The notes under the pieces were generated by a model, which saw only the letters and a list, made by a program, of their open reading frames with translations, made no database searches and was not told the origin of the DNA. The translations under genes and the position numbers were made by a program. A DNA stretch of 41,139 nt, from NCBI GenBank assembly GCA_032117595.1, contig JAULYZ010000006.1:1-41139 (forward strand), read 5' to 3'. Shown here piece by piece: positions 1 through 6,454 of this stretch; position 1 is the stretch's first letter, and each line of letters opens with the position of its first letter. The DNA is from WLJO01 sp032117595. GTDB lineage: Bacteria > Actinomycetota > Acidimicrobiia > Acidimicrobiales > Ilumatobacteraceae.

Positions 1-42
1 ATGATGGTGGGGCGGCGAACTACCGAGGCCGCCGGAGGATCC

Positions 43-444
43 ATGTCCCGGGTACAGCTTGCTCTCAACGTTTCCGACCTCGATGCTGCCATCGGCTTCT
101 ACACCCGTCTGTTCGGCACCCCGCCCGCCAAGGTCCGCGATGGGTACGCCAACTTCGCGATCGACGAACCACCGCTCAAGCTCGTGCTCATCGCGGGCGA
201 CGGCGCGCCCGGAACGCTCAACCACCTCGGCGTCGAGGTGACCTCGACCGATGAGGTCGCTGCCGCTGTCGGCCGCCTGCAGCGCGCTGGGCTCGACACC
301 GAGGTCGAGGAGCAGACCACGTGCTGCTACGCCGTGCAGGACAAGGTGTGGGTGCACGGCCCCGATGCAGAACCGTGGGAGGTGTACACCGTTCTTGCCG
401 ACGCACCGGTGATGCGCATCGCGTCGGACGAGTGTTGCCAGTAA
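43..444 (+). CDS. ArsI/CadI-like glyoxalase-fold protein (putative organoarsenical C-As lyase)
   Basis: The 133-residue product is a single vicinal-oxygen-chelate (glyoxalase/dioxygenase) domain. It carries the features of the ArsI/CadI family: an N-terminal MSRVQLALNV strand, His61, a vicinal cysteine pair at 94-95 in TTCCYA, and Glu113 in a PWEVYT strand. In this family the cysteine pair binds trivalent organoarsenicals, and His/Glu residues hold the Fe(II) used to cleave the C-As bond. A second Cys pair lies at the very C-terminus (131-132), which could also bind metal. I chose ATG 43 because GGAGG lies 4 bases before it; an in-frame ATG at position 1 lacks such a site and would add 14 unrelated residues. 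No arsR, arsB or arsM is seen nearby, so arsenic is the family inference and a cadmium-inducible role is the alternative. Confidence 0.82.
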   Translation: MSRVQLALNVSDLDAAIGFYTRLFGTPPAKVRDGYANFAIDEPPLKLVLIAGDGAPGTLNHLGVEVTSTDEVAAAVGRLQRAGLDTEVEEQTTCCYAVQDKVWVHGPDAEPWEVYTVLADAPVMRIASDECCQ

Positions 445-492
445 CCAGCCGGCGACGAATGCCCGAGTGATGAGCCCGGCAGGTGGCGGAGG

Positions 493-553
493 ATCAGTCC
501 TCGAGCGAGAACCTGTAGACGTTCGTCCACGTTCCGTTGTTAGAAACGATTGT
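493..553 (-). repeat. GNAT 3'-end repeat, copy 1 (remnant tail)
   Basis: Read on the minus strand this stretch encodes NVYRFSLED and a stop, the exact last nine residues of the acetyltransferase at 2195-2632. Bases 493-527 match 2194-2228 at 31 of 35 positions. The four differences are synonymous third-position changes or TAA versus TGA. The core gtagacgttcgtc (515-527) recurs exactly at 1424-1436 and 2216-2228. A second shared part, gttagaaacg at 539-548, is repeated at 1448-1457. No body of an acetyltransferase precedes the tail here; the upstream coding is the nucleotidyltransferase, whose stop codon (540-542) sits inside the repeat. Confidence 0.85.
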
Positions 554-1010
554 CGTCGATGTTCGCATTGCTGGTCAGCCTCAGGACGTCGGCTACGTCC
601 TGAGGTCGACCGGTTGCACGCTTGTTCACGATCAGGTCATCGCGGCCGATGAACGGCACGACCACGCCACCCAAGACAACCTCTATCCGCCGAGTCCAGG
701 CAGCATCGAAGTCCACGCCGGAGATCTGAGTGAGCAGGTCGATGCGATACGGCGGGTACCCCAGCTGCACGACGCAATCGTTCGATGTCAGGTCGTCGTG
801 CTCGATACCAACGCCTCCGAAACCGAACTCGTCGAGCGCGACCAGAAGCCGGTCGGCGTTGGCGGAGTCGGTCCAGATCCACGCATCGAGATCGCCAGTC
901 GCCCGCGGCAGGCCGTGAGCCGCGAGCGCATAGCCCCCCACGATCATGTAGCGGACGTCATGCCGAGCGAGTAACGCGACAAACTCGCTGAAGTCCCGGT
1001 CGAACTCCAT
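540..1010 (-). CDS. MNT/AbiEii-like nucleotidyltransferase
   Basis: A 156-residue protein with a minimal nucleotidyltransferase fold. The signature is VGGYALAAHG (Gly25-Gly26), then TGDLDAWI with the Asp40/Asp42 metal pair, and a third acidic residue in YRIDLLT (Asp91). Proteins of this type in toxin-antitoxin or abortive-infection loci transfer nucleotides to tRNA or to a partner protein; which applies here cannot be told. The ATG at 1010 is preceded by a G-run, and the open frame upstream of it has no family-like sequence. It overlaps the 3' end of the small gene at 958-1170 by 53 bases, which implies translational coupling. The module is bounded on both sides by GNAT-tail repeats, suggesting acquisition as a unit. 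Confidence 0.75.
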   Translation of the reverse strand: MEFDRDFSEFVALLARHDVRYMIVGGYALAAHGLPRATGDLDAWIWTDSANADRLLVALDEFGFGGVGIEHDDLTSNDCVVQLGYPPYRIDLLTQISGVDFDAAWTRRIEVVLGGVVVPFIGRDDLIVNKRATGRPQDVADVLRLTSNANIDDNRF

Positions 1011-1170
1011 CGTTCCCCCCGTACATCCGGCGTCGCAACACCTCGACCGCCGCGACTCGCTCCTCGAGCGACACTCCGGCCCAGTACACAACTTCGTCGA
1101 CCTGGTCGCGCACGGCTGACTTCGCCACCACCTTCGCGATCGAGCTCGGTCCAGGCGAGAGCGCATCCAC
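958..1170 (-). CDS. small protein paired with the nucleotidyltransferase
   Basis: A 70-residue protein whose recognisable core is VRDQVDEVVYWAGVSLEERV followed by AAVEVLRRRMYG and a basic tail LQRVCRVTRSA. I recall this pattern (a DE..YW..-S.EER..AVE.LRR..YG block, then a basic tail) from small proteins encoded directly before nucleotidyltransferase genes, but I cannot name a family with certainty. The role of a cognate partner or antitoxin is inference from the 53-base overlap. The start is GTG 1170: a TAGAAT hexamer at 1178-1183 lies 7 bases before it, the leaderless spacing seen at many genes here. Longer readings starting at 1215 or 1266 would add Arg-rich sequence without family character. 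Confidence 0.6.
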   Translation of the reverse strand: MDALSPGPSSIAKVVAKSAVRDQVDEVVYWAGVSLEERVAAVEVLRRRMYGGNDGVRPGLQRVCRVTRSA

Positions 1171-1177
1171 GAACTGA

Positions 1178-1183
1178 ATTCTA
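1178..1183 (-). promoter_or_regulatory. -10 element of the nucleotidyltransferase module
   Basis: TAGAAT on the minus strand, 7 bases before GTG 1170. A near-consensus -10 hexamer at leaderless spacing; no convincing -35 is visible. It decides the start of the small gene. Confidence 0.5.
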
Positions 1184-1408
1184 GGGCACACCACTCGACC
1201 ACGACGGCGGATCATGATTCCAGACCGCGGCGATTGTCCGCCCGGAACCCCTTGCCAAGAGCGCACATACCGGGCATCAGGGCGTACAGCCAGCAGATTG
1301 ACAGCGGAGCGACTTATCTGCTCTTCATCGCAGACAACGAACAGCCGTAGCCAGCGCTGTGTGTGCGTGCATCGCTGCCGCTATGCGCCGCCGGCGTACG
1401 ACGGGTGC

Positions 1409-1460
1409 TCAGAGGTCGTAGCGGTAGACGTTCGTCTACCTTCCGGCGTTAGAAACGCCG
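1409..1460 (-). repeat. GNAT 3'-end repeat, copy 2 (remnant tail with hairpin)
   Basis: On the minus strand this encodes TNVYRYDL and a stop, a GNAT-like C-terminus related to but not identical with that at 2195. A TAG interrupts the frame just before it. Bases 1424-1457 match 515-548 at 30 of 34 positions, covering gtagacgttcgtc and gttagaaacg. The right part forms a perfect 7-base inverted repeat with a 3-base loop (1444-1460). It lies 23 bases downstream of the higA stop and separates higBA from the nucleotidyltransferase module. Confidence 0.8.
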
Positions 1461-1479
1461 ACGGGATCGAATCCGTCGT

Positions 1480-1776
1480 TCAGACGCCGGCGAGTGGCGT
1501 GATGGCGTCGAGGGCATCGCCGATCTGGTCGCGCTCGATCTCGAGGTCGTAGCGGGACTGCAGGTTGATCCAGAAGCGGTCGCTCGTCCCGAAATACCGG
1601 GCGAGCCGGAGCGCCGTGTCCGCGCTGATGCGTCGCTTGCCGTGGACGATCTCGTTGATCCGCCGCGGGGGAACCCCGATCGAGACGGCCAGACGGTGCT
1701 GCGTGACTCCGAGGGGCTCGAGGAAGTCGGCCAGGAGCACCTCGCCGGGGTGGATGGGCTGCATCGTTGTCTTCAT
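1480..1776 (-). CDS. higA: HigA-family antitoxin (XRE/VapI-type HTH)
   Basis: A 98-residue DNA-binding antitoxin. It opens with the family hallmark PIHPGEVLLADFLEPLG and continues with a Cro/C1-type helix-turn-helix (TQHRLAVSIGVPPRRINEIV) and HGKRRISADTALRLARYFG. The C-terminal helix contains FWINLQSRYDLE. HigA neutralises HigB and represses its own operon by binding palindromes over the promoter. ATG 1776 follows a GAGGAG ribosome site; in-frame codons upstream extend to 1854 but do not look like protein. It lies 11 bases downstream of higB, giving the usual toxin-first order. A strong internal ribosome site for the antitoxin fits the need for its excess over the toxin. Confidence 0.92.
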   Translation of the reverse strand: MKTTMQPIHPGEVLLADFLEPLGVTQHRLAVSIGVPPRRINEIVHGKRRISADTALRLARYFGTSDRFWINLQSRYDLEIERDQIGDALDAITPLAGV

Positions 1777-1787
1777 TGCTGCTCCTC

Positions 1788-2069
1788 TCAGTGGTAGTCC
1801 GTGATCGATACGTCTTCGGGTCCGGCCTTCGTCCAGCGGAAGCAGATCCTCCACTGGTCGTTCACCCGGATGCTGTACTGCCCATCACGGTCTCCGCCGA
1901 GCTTCTCGAGCCGGTTCCCCGGGGGTACCCGCAGGTCGGAGAGCGTCTCGGCGGCGTCGAGGATCGCGAGTTTTCGCAACGCAACCCTCTGCAGATCCGG
2001 ATGGAACTTTCGCACCCGCTCACGGAGCCAGACCCTTTCGGAGTCCTCGTCAGCGAACGACTGCAGCAT
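1788..2069 (-). CDS. higB: HigB-family toxin (RelE superfamily)
   Basis: A 93-residue ribosome-dependent mRNA interferase of the HigB/killer-protein family. Typical segments are VRKFHPDLQRVALRKLAIL near the N-terminus, LSDLRVPPGNRLEKLGGDR in the middle, and the closing YSIRVNDQWRICFRW strand followed by VSITDYH. The length is normal for the family and the frame is intact, so the toxin is likely active. It is first in the higBA operon. Its ATG is 6 bases from a TATACT -10 element, so the toxin message is probably leaderless while the antitoxin has a strong ribosome site. This difference would favour antitoxin synthesis. Confidence 0.92.
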   Translation of the reverse strand: MLQSFADEDSERVWLRERVRKFHPDLQRVALRKLAILDAAETLSDLRVPPGNRLEKLGGDRDGQYSIRVNDQWRICFRWTKAGPEDVSITDYH

Positions 2070-2075
2070 GGACAG

Positions 2076-2111
2076 AGTATAACGCGTGACGTTATGAACG
2101 CAACACGTTAT
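2076..2111 (-). promoter_or_regulatory. higBA promoter and operator
   Basis: On the minus strand, TATACT (2076-2081) is a near-consensus -10 six bases before the higB ATG, with TTGCGT (2098-2103) as a weak -35 at 16-base spacing. An inverted repeat, ataacg-5 bases-cgttat, spans 2079-2095 and overlaps the -10. A third half-site cgttat is at 2106-2111. This is the expected place for HigA or HigBA autorepression. Confidence 0.7.
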
Positions 2112-2193
2112 GCCTGAAGCCCGGCGATGGACGCACCCGGCCGCCGTCGACTGCGAATGCCGCAGCAGTGGAACGGGCGACAGTCACCGGTGG

Positions 2194-2250
2194 ATTAGTC
2201 TTCGAGCGAAAATCTGTAGACGTTCGTCTCTCGGGCTTGGAAACCGATTC
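2194..2250 (-). repeat. GNAT 3'-end repeat, copy 3 (inside the intact gene)
   Basis: This is the 3' end of the intact acetyltransferase gene. It shares the 35-base tail (2194-2228) with copy 1 and the exact 13-base core (2216-2228) with both other copies. All three copies have the same orientation, spaced about 909 and 792 bases apart. Confidence 0.85.
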
Positions 2251-2632
2251 GCCGGTACATGTGGTTCGCTGCCTCACGTGACGGGCGTGATGTCAGATCC
2301 ACGGTTTTGCAGCCGCGCTGCTTCGCCACGTTGAGCGCGAAGCGATTGAGCGCCTCGCCCACACCATGGCCGCGCGCAGCCTCGTCGACCACCACATCCT
2401 CGATCCACGCACGCATGCCGGTAGGGATGCGGAAGATCACCAATGTGAGCGTCCCGACGATCCGGCCGTCGAGTCGTGCCACGAGGAGATCGGATGCCGA
2501 CGACGCGATGATCTCGGCGATCTCGGCAACCGTGGGAGCGGGCGAACTCGACGAGAGCTGCGGCAGGATGCGCCCGACGGTCTCCACCAGATCGGGCGTT
2601 GCCTCCGAAGCGATCTCCACAGTCAGGTCCAT
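2195..2632 (-). CDS. GNAT-family N-acetyltransferase
   Basis: A 145-residue GCN5-related acetyltransferase. The acetyl-CoA loop is RGHGVGEALNR, preceded by the strand WIEDVVVDEAA. The C-terminal motif is REAANHMYRRIGFQ and the protein ends in TNVYRFSLED. The substrate cannot be deduced. The start is ATG 2632; a TACCGT hexamer lies 9 bases upstream. The open frame continues far upstream only as an antisense shadow of the neighbouring gene. It is divergent from the SCO6745-family gene with 57 bases between starts. Its last codons are the sequence duplicated at 493 and 1409, so this gene's 3' end appears to be a preferred insertion point. Confidence 0.85.
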   Translation of the reverse strand: MDLTVEIASEATPDLVETVGRILPQLSSSSPAPTVAEIAEIIASSASDLLVARLDGRIVGTLTLVIFRIPTGMRAWIEDVVVDEAARGHGVGEALNRFALNVAKQRGCKTVDLTSRPSREAANHMYRRIGFQARETNVYRFSLED

Positions 2633-2641
2633 CGACGGCTG

Positions 2642-2647
2642 ACGGTA
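2642..2647 (-). promoter_or_regulatory. -10 element of the GNAT gene
   Basis: TACCGT on the minus strand, 9 bases before ATG 2632. Confidence 0.4.
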
Positions 2648-2677
2648 GCGGCCCGCACACGGGTACGGTCGCACACC

Positions 2678-2683
2678 TACAGT
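2678..2683 (+). promoter_or_regulatory. -10 element of the SCO6745-family gene
   Basis: TACAGT, 6 bases before ATG 2690; no ribosome site is visible. Confidence 0.5.
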
Positions 2684-2689
2684 CGCGCC

Positions 2690-3619
2690 ATGCTCGACCA
2701 CCACACCCTCGGCGCCCGGGCGCGGGCGCTCGGCTCCGCCCTCGAACCCGTCATCGGGCAGGTGTACTTCTCGCCGGAGTGCCACGCGAACTACGAGGCG
2801 CTCGGCTTCGGGCCCAGCCCCGGCAAGGCGAACGGTGTGGCCCTGCCGAACGGCCCGGCCTACTTCACCTCCCGGGGCTCGGTGATGGGCCAGGTCGCCC
2901 CGGAGGTGATCGCCGCAGCCTTCGCAGTGTTCAACCCCGACGCCGTGATCCCGGCGGTACGCCACGGCTGGTCGATCACCGATGCTCGCACGATCTGCGC
3001 TGCACGCGATGCCGGAGCACTCGCACAGTTGCGACGGATCGTCGGTGCCAGCCCACCGGGCCTGGACCGCGCCGCGGTCATCCTGCGGAGCGCCGTCGCA
3101 CCGCTGCGCCCCGAGGGCCGCCCCCTCTTCGCCGGGGTGTTGTCGCTCGGTATTCCCAACGACGCACTCGGTGTGGTCTGGCGATGCGGTGACATGCTGC
3201 GCGAGTTCCGCGGCGACGCCCACACCGCCGCCTGGATCTCGGCCGGCCTCGATGCCACCGAGATCGGTCTGCTCACCGAGCGCTACTGGGGCGTTCCTCC
3301 ACGTTCGTACGCGCGGACGCGCGCCTGGACGGACCAACAGTTCGACGCAGCGGCCAGTCGGCTCGAGCAGCGCGGCTGGCTCAGCGGTGCGGCCTTCACC
3401 GAGTCGGGTCGGGTCGGCCGTGAGGCCGTCGAGGTTGCCACCGACACACAGATGCGGCCCGCCATCGAGGCGATCGGCGACGATTTCGACGAGCTGATCA
3501 CGGTCCTCGCACCGTGGGGAGCGGCGATCCGGGAACGGAAGGGTTATCTCGCCGCTGGGCCGCACGACCTCGCCGCAAAGACGACCGAGGCAACAGCATC
3601 ACGGCGCAGCACGACCTAG
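2690..3619 (+). CDS. SCO6745-family helix-turn-helix protein
   Basis: A 309-residue protein resembling the actinobacterial SCO6745 family: an early EPVIGQVYFSPECHANYEALG segment, PAYFTSRGSVMGQVAPEVIA and AVFNPDAVIPAVRHGW. The C-terminal part, with RYWGVPPRSYARTRAWT and QQFDAAASRLEQRGWLSG, reads like a winged helix. Proteins of this family are annotated only by structure, and no reaction or ligand is established to my knowledge. The start at ATG 2690 is supported by a TACAGT hexamer 6 bases upstream; the open frame upstream is the shadow of the GNAT gene. Its TAG stop overlaps the -10 element of the following redoxin gene. Confidence 0.72.
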   Translation: MLDHHTLGARARALGSALEPVIGQVYFSPECHANYEALGFGPSPGKANGVALPNGPAYFTSRGSVMGQVAPEVIAAAFAVFNPDAVIPAVRHGWSITDARTICAARDAGALAQLRRIVGASPPGLDRAAVILRSAVAPLRPEGRPLFAGVLSLGIPNDALGVVWRCGDMLREFRGDAHTAAWISAGLDATEIGLLTERYWGVPPRSYARTRAWTDQQFDAAASRLEQRGWLSGAAFTESGRVGREAVEVATDTQMRPAIEAIGDDFDELITVLAPWGAAIRERKGYLAAGPHDLAAKTTEATASRRSTT

Positions 3620-3622
3620 CCT
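3617..3622 (+). promoter_or_regulatory. -10 element of the redoxin gene
   Basis: TAGCCT, 6 bases before ATG 3629, overlapping the stop codon of the upstream gene. Confidence 0.45.
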
Positions 3623-3628
3623 CGGGGC

Positions 3629-4711
3629 ATGATCCTCACCACGCTGCGTCCATCCGTTGCCGTCTTCGCCGAGGCGACGGGTTGGGAACCCAAGCCCGAG
3701 GGCCTCTGCCGGGGTGAGGTGTGCGTGCCGGCACCCGGTGCGCTCGGCACCGACGGCACCATCGACGTGACGATTGCTGCCGACCGACTCGGGATGCCCC
3801 TCGTGCACGACGGACTCCACGGGGTCTGGGCACTCGGTGCCGCCACGCTCAATGGCCACGAGCTCAGCACCGCCGATGCCGCCGACCCGGAGCTCATCGA
3901 CCGGGCGGGCAAACCCTTCCGGTTGTCGTCACTGCGCGGCCGCAAGGTCGTACTCGTTGCGTGGTCCACCTATTGAGGCTGCCGCACCAGCCTGCCCGGG
4001 TGGCAGGCACTGCACGCCGAGATCGAGCCGCTGGGGGCCACCGTCGTCACGGTGGCGCTCGACATCTATCCCGAACACACGCATCAGTGGATTGATGCCG
4101 CGAACCCCACCCATCCGAGCCTCGTCGATACCCGTCACATCACCGGGCAGCTCTTCGGCTTCACCAACATCCCCATGGCGGTATGGATCGACGAGAACGG
4201 CGTGCTGGTGCGTCCTGCCGAACAGGCAAGCGTCGAGCGCAGCCCGCTGCGCGACATGGAGATCCCCGAGGGACTCGACGCACGCACCACGGAGATGTTC
4301 CGTCAGGTGAAAGCGATCCCCGACGCGTCGGAGCAGTACCGCGCGGCGATCATCGACTGGGTTCGCAATGGTGCAGCAAGCCGTTTCGCGCTCGACCCCG
4401 AGGAAGTCGTCCGCAGGTCGCAGCCGCGTGCCGATAATGAGGCACGCGCCGCAGCCTGTTTCGCGCTCGGGCAATACCTGCTGCTCACCATCGGTCATGA
4501 CGCCGCCGTGCCGTGGTGGCGCGAGGCACACCGACTCTTCCCGAGCAACTGGACGTACAAGCGTCAGGCGTGGACCCTGGTCACCACACCCGCCGATGCT
4601 GAGGCGAACGATCTTCAACAGGGTCCGAACGACGTCTATTCGGGCAACTGGCTCGACGACGTCGTGGCGGGCGGCGGCGGGGCGAAGTACTACATCACCC
4701 CGAGCCTGTAA
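3629..4711 (+). CDS. redoxin (TlpA/AhpC-like) with in-frame TGA: candidate selenoprotein
   Basis: One frame runs 3629-4711 with a single internal TGA at codon 116 (3974-3976), giving 360 residues if read through. The N-terminal part (about 1-90) contains GLCRGEVCVP. The thioredoxin-like part begins at KPFRLSSLRGRKVVLVAWS. There the usual WASWC motif reads WSTY-[TGA]-GCR, so TGA occupies the nucleophilic cysteine position and Cys118 remains as partner (UxC). Downstream the fold is intact (TVVTVALDIYPEH, FTNIPMAVWIDENG), followed by a C-terminal helical region to TPSL. A hairpin fitting the bacterial SECIS model follows the TGA. The alternative is a nonsense mutation of TGC or TGT. The lack of other lesions over 245 downstream codons argues against old decay. 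No selenium machinery is in this window. Confidence 0.75.
3974..4013 (+). promoter_or_regulatory. candidate bacterial SECIS element
   Basis: Starting 13 bases after the in-frame TGA is a perfect 7-base stem: gcctgcc (3990-3996) pairs with ggcaggc (4002-4008) around the 5-base loop cgggt. G is the second loop base. An outer gca/tgc pairing (3984-3986 with 4011-4013) can extend it across a small internal loop. The published bacterial SECIS pattern needs a stem of several pairs, a small apical loop with G in its first two positions, and a distance of roughly 16-37 bases from the UGA; all are met. GC-rich coding sequence can also form such hairpins by chance. Confidence 0.6.
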
Positions 4712-4773
4712 AGCCCGTTGGGGCCAACGGGCCATCGCCGGGACCTGCTGATCCGCAACGCAGCAAACTTGGC

Positions 4774-4779
4774 TAGCGT
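4774..4779 (+). promoter_or_regulatory. -10 element of the PAC2 gene
   Basis: TAGCGT, 8 bases before ATG 4788; no ribosome site is visible. Confidence 0.45.
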
Positions 4780-4787
4780 CATCCCTG

Positions 4788-5729
4788 ATGGACACGGTCC
4801 GCTGGCACTCGCGCCCCACTCTGCACCGCCCCACACTCATCGCCGCCTTCACCGGCTGGAACGACGCAGCCGATGCGGCCTCCACGGCAGTGCGAACGAT
4901 GATCGAGCACTGGGACGCCCGACCGTTGGCCACCGTCGATCCCGAGGAGTTCACCGACTTCGCCACCACGCGTCCACACGTGCGCCTCACCGGTGGCACC
5001 ACGCGAGAGATCGTGTGGCCGACGGTCTCTGCGTGGCATGCCTCGCTCCCCGGCAGCGATGTGGTCTTTGTCCTCGGACCCGAGCCGAGCCTTCGCTGGC
5101 GGACCTTCACCGAAGAACTCGTCGGCATGGCGCGAGAAACGGGAGTGGGAATGGTGCTCACACTCGGCGCGCTGCTCGCCGACGTCTCTCATACCCGACC
5201 CGTCGGCATCATCGGTACCGCCACCGAGCAGGACCTCATCGACCGGTTCGAGTTGCGCCGCTCCCGTTACGAGGGTCCAACGGGCATCGTCGGAGTGCTG
5301 CAGCATTCGTTCACAGCTGCAGGGTTCCCCACGATGTCGCTCTGGGCGGCTGTACCCGCCTACGCATCGCAGGTGCCCTCACCGAAGGCCGCTCTTGCGT
5401 TGCTCGAGCGGTCGTGCGAGGTCATCGGCACCCCCGTACCCGACGGCGTACTCGACGACGAGGTCGCCGAGTACGAGCACCGCGTTCGCCGCCTCGTGGA
5501 GCAGGACGCCGATCTGATCGGCTACGTGCGTCGCCTCGAGTCGCAGTCCGACGACGAGGACGACGAGGACTACGACTTCGACCGCGACGAAGTGGCCGAC
5601 TACGACTCGGTTGACAACGACACCGCCGACGACGACACGGTCGGCGGCGAGGCCGCCATCGACGCCGGCGAGAGCGATCTGCTCATCGAGGAAGTCGAGC
5701 AGTTCCTCCGGGACCAGGGCACGAACTGA
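4788..5729 (+). CDS. PAC2-family protein
   Basis: A 313-residue member of the PAC2 (proteasome assembly chaperone 2-like) family that is conserved in actinobacteria. Typical segments are LIAAFTGWNDAADAAS at the N-terminus, VVFVLGPEPSLRWRTF, VLTLGALLADVSHTRPV and GPTGIVGVLQHSF. In actinobacteria it is often found in proteasome-bearing species, but its partner is not established. After the domain, from about residue 245, comes a strongly acidic low-complexity tail (runs of Asp and Glu, residues about 250-300) ending in LLIEEVEQFLRDQ. ATG 4788 lies 8 bases after TAGCGT. No proteasome gene is in this window. Confidence 0.85.
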   Translation: MDTVRWHSRPTLHRPTLIAAFTGWNDAADAASTAVRTMIEHWDARPLATVDPEEFTDFATTRPHVRLTGGTTREIVWPTVSAWHASLPGSDVVFVLGPEPSLRWRTFTEELVGMARETGVGMVLTLGALLADVSHTRPVGIIGTATEQDLIDRFELRRSRYEGPTGIVGVLQHSFTAAGFPTMSLWAAVPAYASQVPSPKAALALLERSCEVIGTPVPDGVLDDEVAEYEHRVRRLVEQDADLIGYVRRLESQSDDEDDEDYDFDRDEVADYDSVDNDTADDDTVGGEAAIDAGESDLLIEEVEQFLRDQGTN

Positions 5730-5778
5730 CGCGACCCAGTCGCACCGCTGCAGTCGATCCGTCTCCACAACCGCTCGG

Positions 5779-5784
5779 TAGGCT
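5779..5784 (+). promoter_or_regulatory. -10 element of the DtxR-type regulator gene
   Basis: TAGGCT, 7 bases before ATG 5792; no ribosome site is visible. Confidence 0.5.
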
Positions 5785-5791
5785 CGTCCCC

Positions 5792-6454
5792 ATGCCCGGC
5801 GCCGGCGAGCACCATCCCGCCTTCGAGGAGTACTGCGAGTGCATCTTCGAACTGCGCGAAGACGATCTCGACGTCATTCAGGCACGGATCGCCGAGCGAC
5901 TGCAGGTGTCGAGACCCGCAGTTTCGGAGATGATCCGTCGTCTCGAGACCGAGGGACTCATCGAGCAGCAGGCCGGTCGCATCAGCCTCACCCGTCGCGG
6001 TGTCGTGCTCGCCGAGCGGGTGGTCCGGCGCCACCGTCTTGCGGAACGATTCCTCACCGATGTGCTCGGTCTGTCATGGGCCGACGCGCACCACGAGGCG
6101 GGCAAGTGGGAACACGTGATGAGCGACCGGGTCGAGAGCGCCGTGAACCGACTTCTCGGCGAACCCACCACATGCCCTCACGGGAACCCCATCCCGGGCT
6201 CGAGTTACGAAGCTCCCGACTCGGTCCGCCTTGCGGATCTCACCGTGGGCACGCGTTTCACCGTCGCGCGGATCCCCGAAGAACTCGAATTCACACCCGG
6301 TCTCCTCGAGTTCCTCGAGGAGTCCAATATCCTCCCGGGCAACAACGGATTCGTGCGGGCTACCGAGCCCGACGGCACGATGACGGTCGAGATTGCCGGG
6401 AACAACGTGGGCGTCGGGTCGTACGCGAGCCTGCGCATCCTGGTGACCGCGTGA
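5792..6454 (+). CDS. DtxR/IdeR/MntR-family metal-dependent repressor
   Basis: A 220-residue regulator with all three DtxR domains. A winged helix comes first (RLQVSRPAVSEMIRRLETEG, about 37-56). The metal-binding and dimerisation domain has RRHRLAERFL (His81, Glu85), the DAHHEAGKWEHVMSD block with His108, and CPHGNPIP (Cys128-His130). An SH3/FeoA-like C-terminal domain runs from about residue 148. The family represses iron or manganese uptake genes when loaded with Fe(II) or Mn(II); sequence alone does not settle which metal. The following lipoprotein gene overlaps it by four bases (GTGA), so the two are co-transcribed. Its location upstream of the heme operon is suggestive but not proof of regulation. 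Confidence 0.9.
   Translation: MPGAGEHHPAFEEYCECIFELREDDLDVIQARIAERLQVSRPAVSEMIRRLETEGLIEQQAGRISLTRRGVVLAERVVRRHRLAERFLTDVLGLSWADAHHEAGKWEHVMSDRVESAVNRLLGEPTTCPHGNPIPGSSYEAPDSVRLADLTVGTRFTVARIPEELEFTPGLLEFLEESNILPGNNGFVRATEPDGTMTVEIAGNNVGVGSYASLRILVTA

Larger units (their letters stand above)
1171..1479. other. intergenic stretch with promoter and GNAT-tail copy 2
   Basis: This 309-base stretch has no convincing gene. It contains the minus-strand promoter of the nucleotidyltransferase pair at its left end and the second GNAT-tail repeat at 1409-1460. The remainder (about 1190-1405) is lower in coding character than its surroundings, and nothing else was recognised in it. Confidence 0.6.

Noticed and set aside
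539..548. gttagaaacg repeats (also 1448-1457) as integron attC core sites
   Set aside because: The 7-base core GTTRRRY needs a pyrimidine at its last position, and the sequence has A; no paired RYYYAAC with matching arms is found. No integron integrase is in the window.
1298..1319. TTGACA at 1298-1303 with TTATCT at 1314-1319 as a strong promoter
   Set aside because: The spacer is only 10 bases, far from the needed 16-18, and no gene on the plus strand follows.
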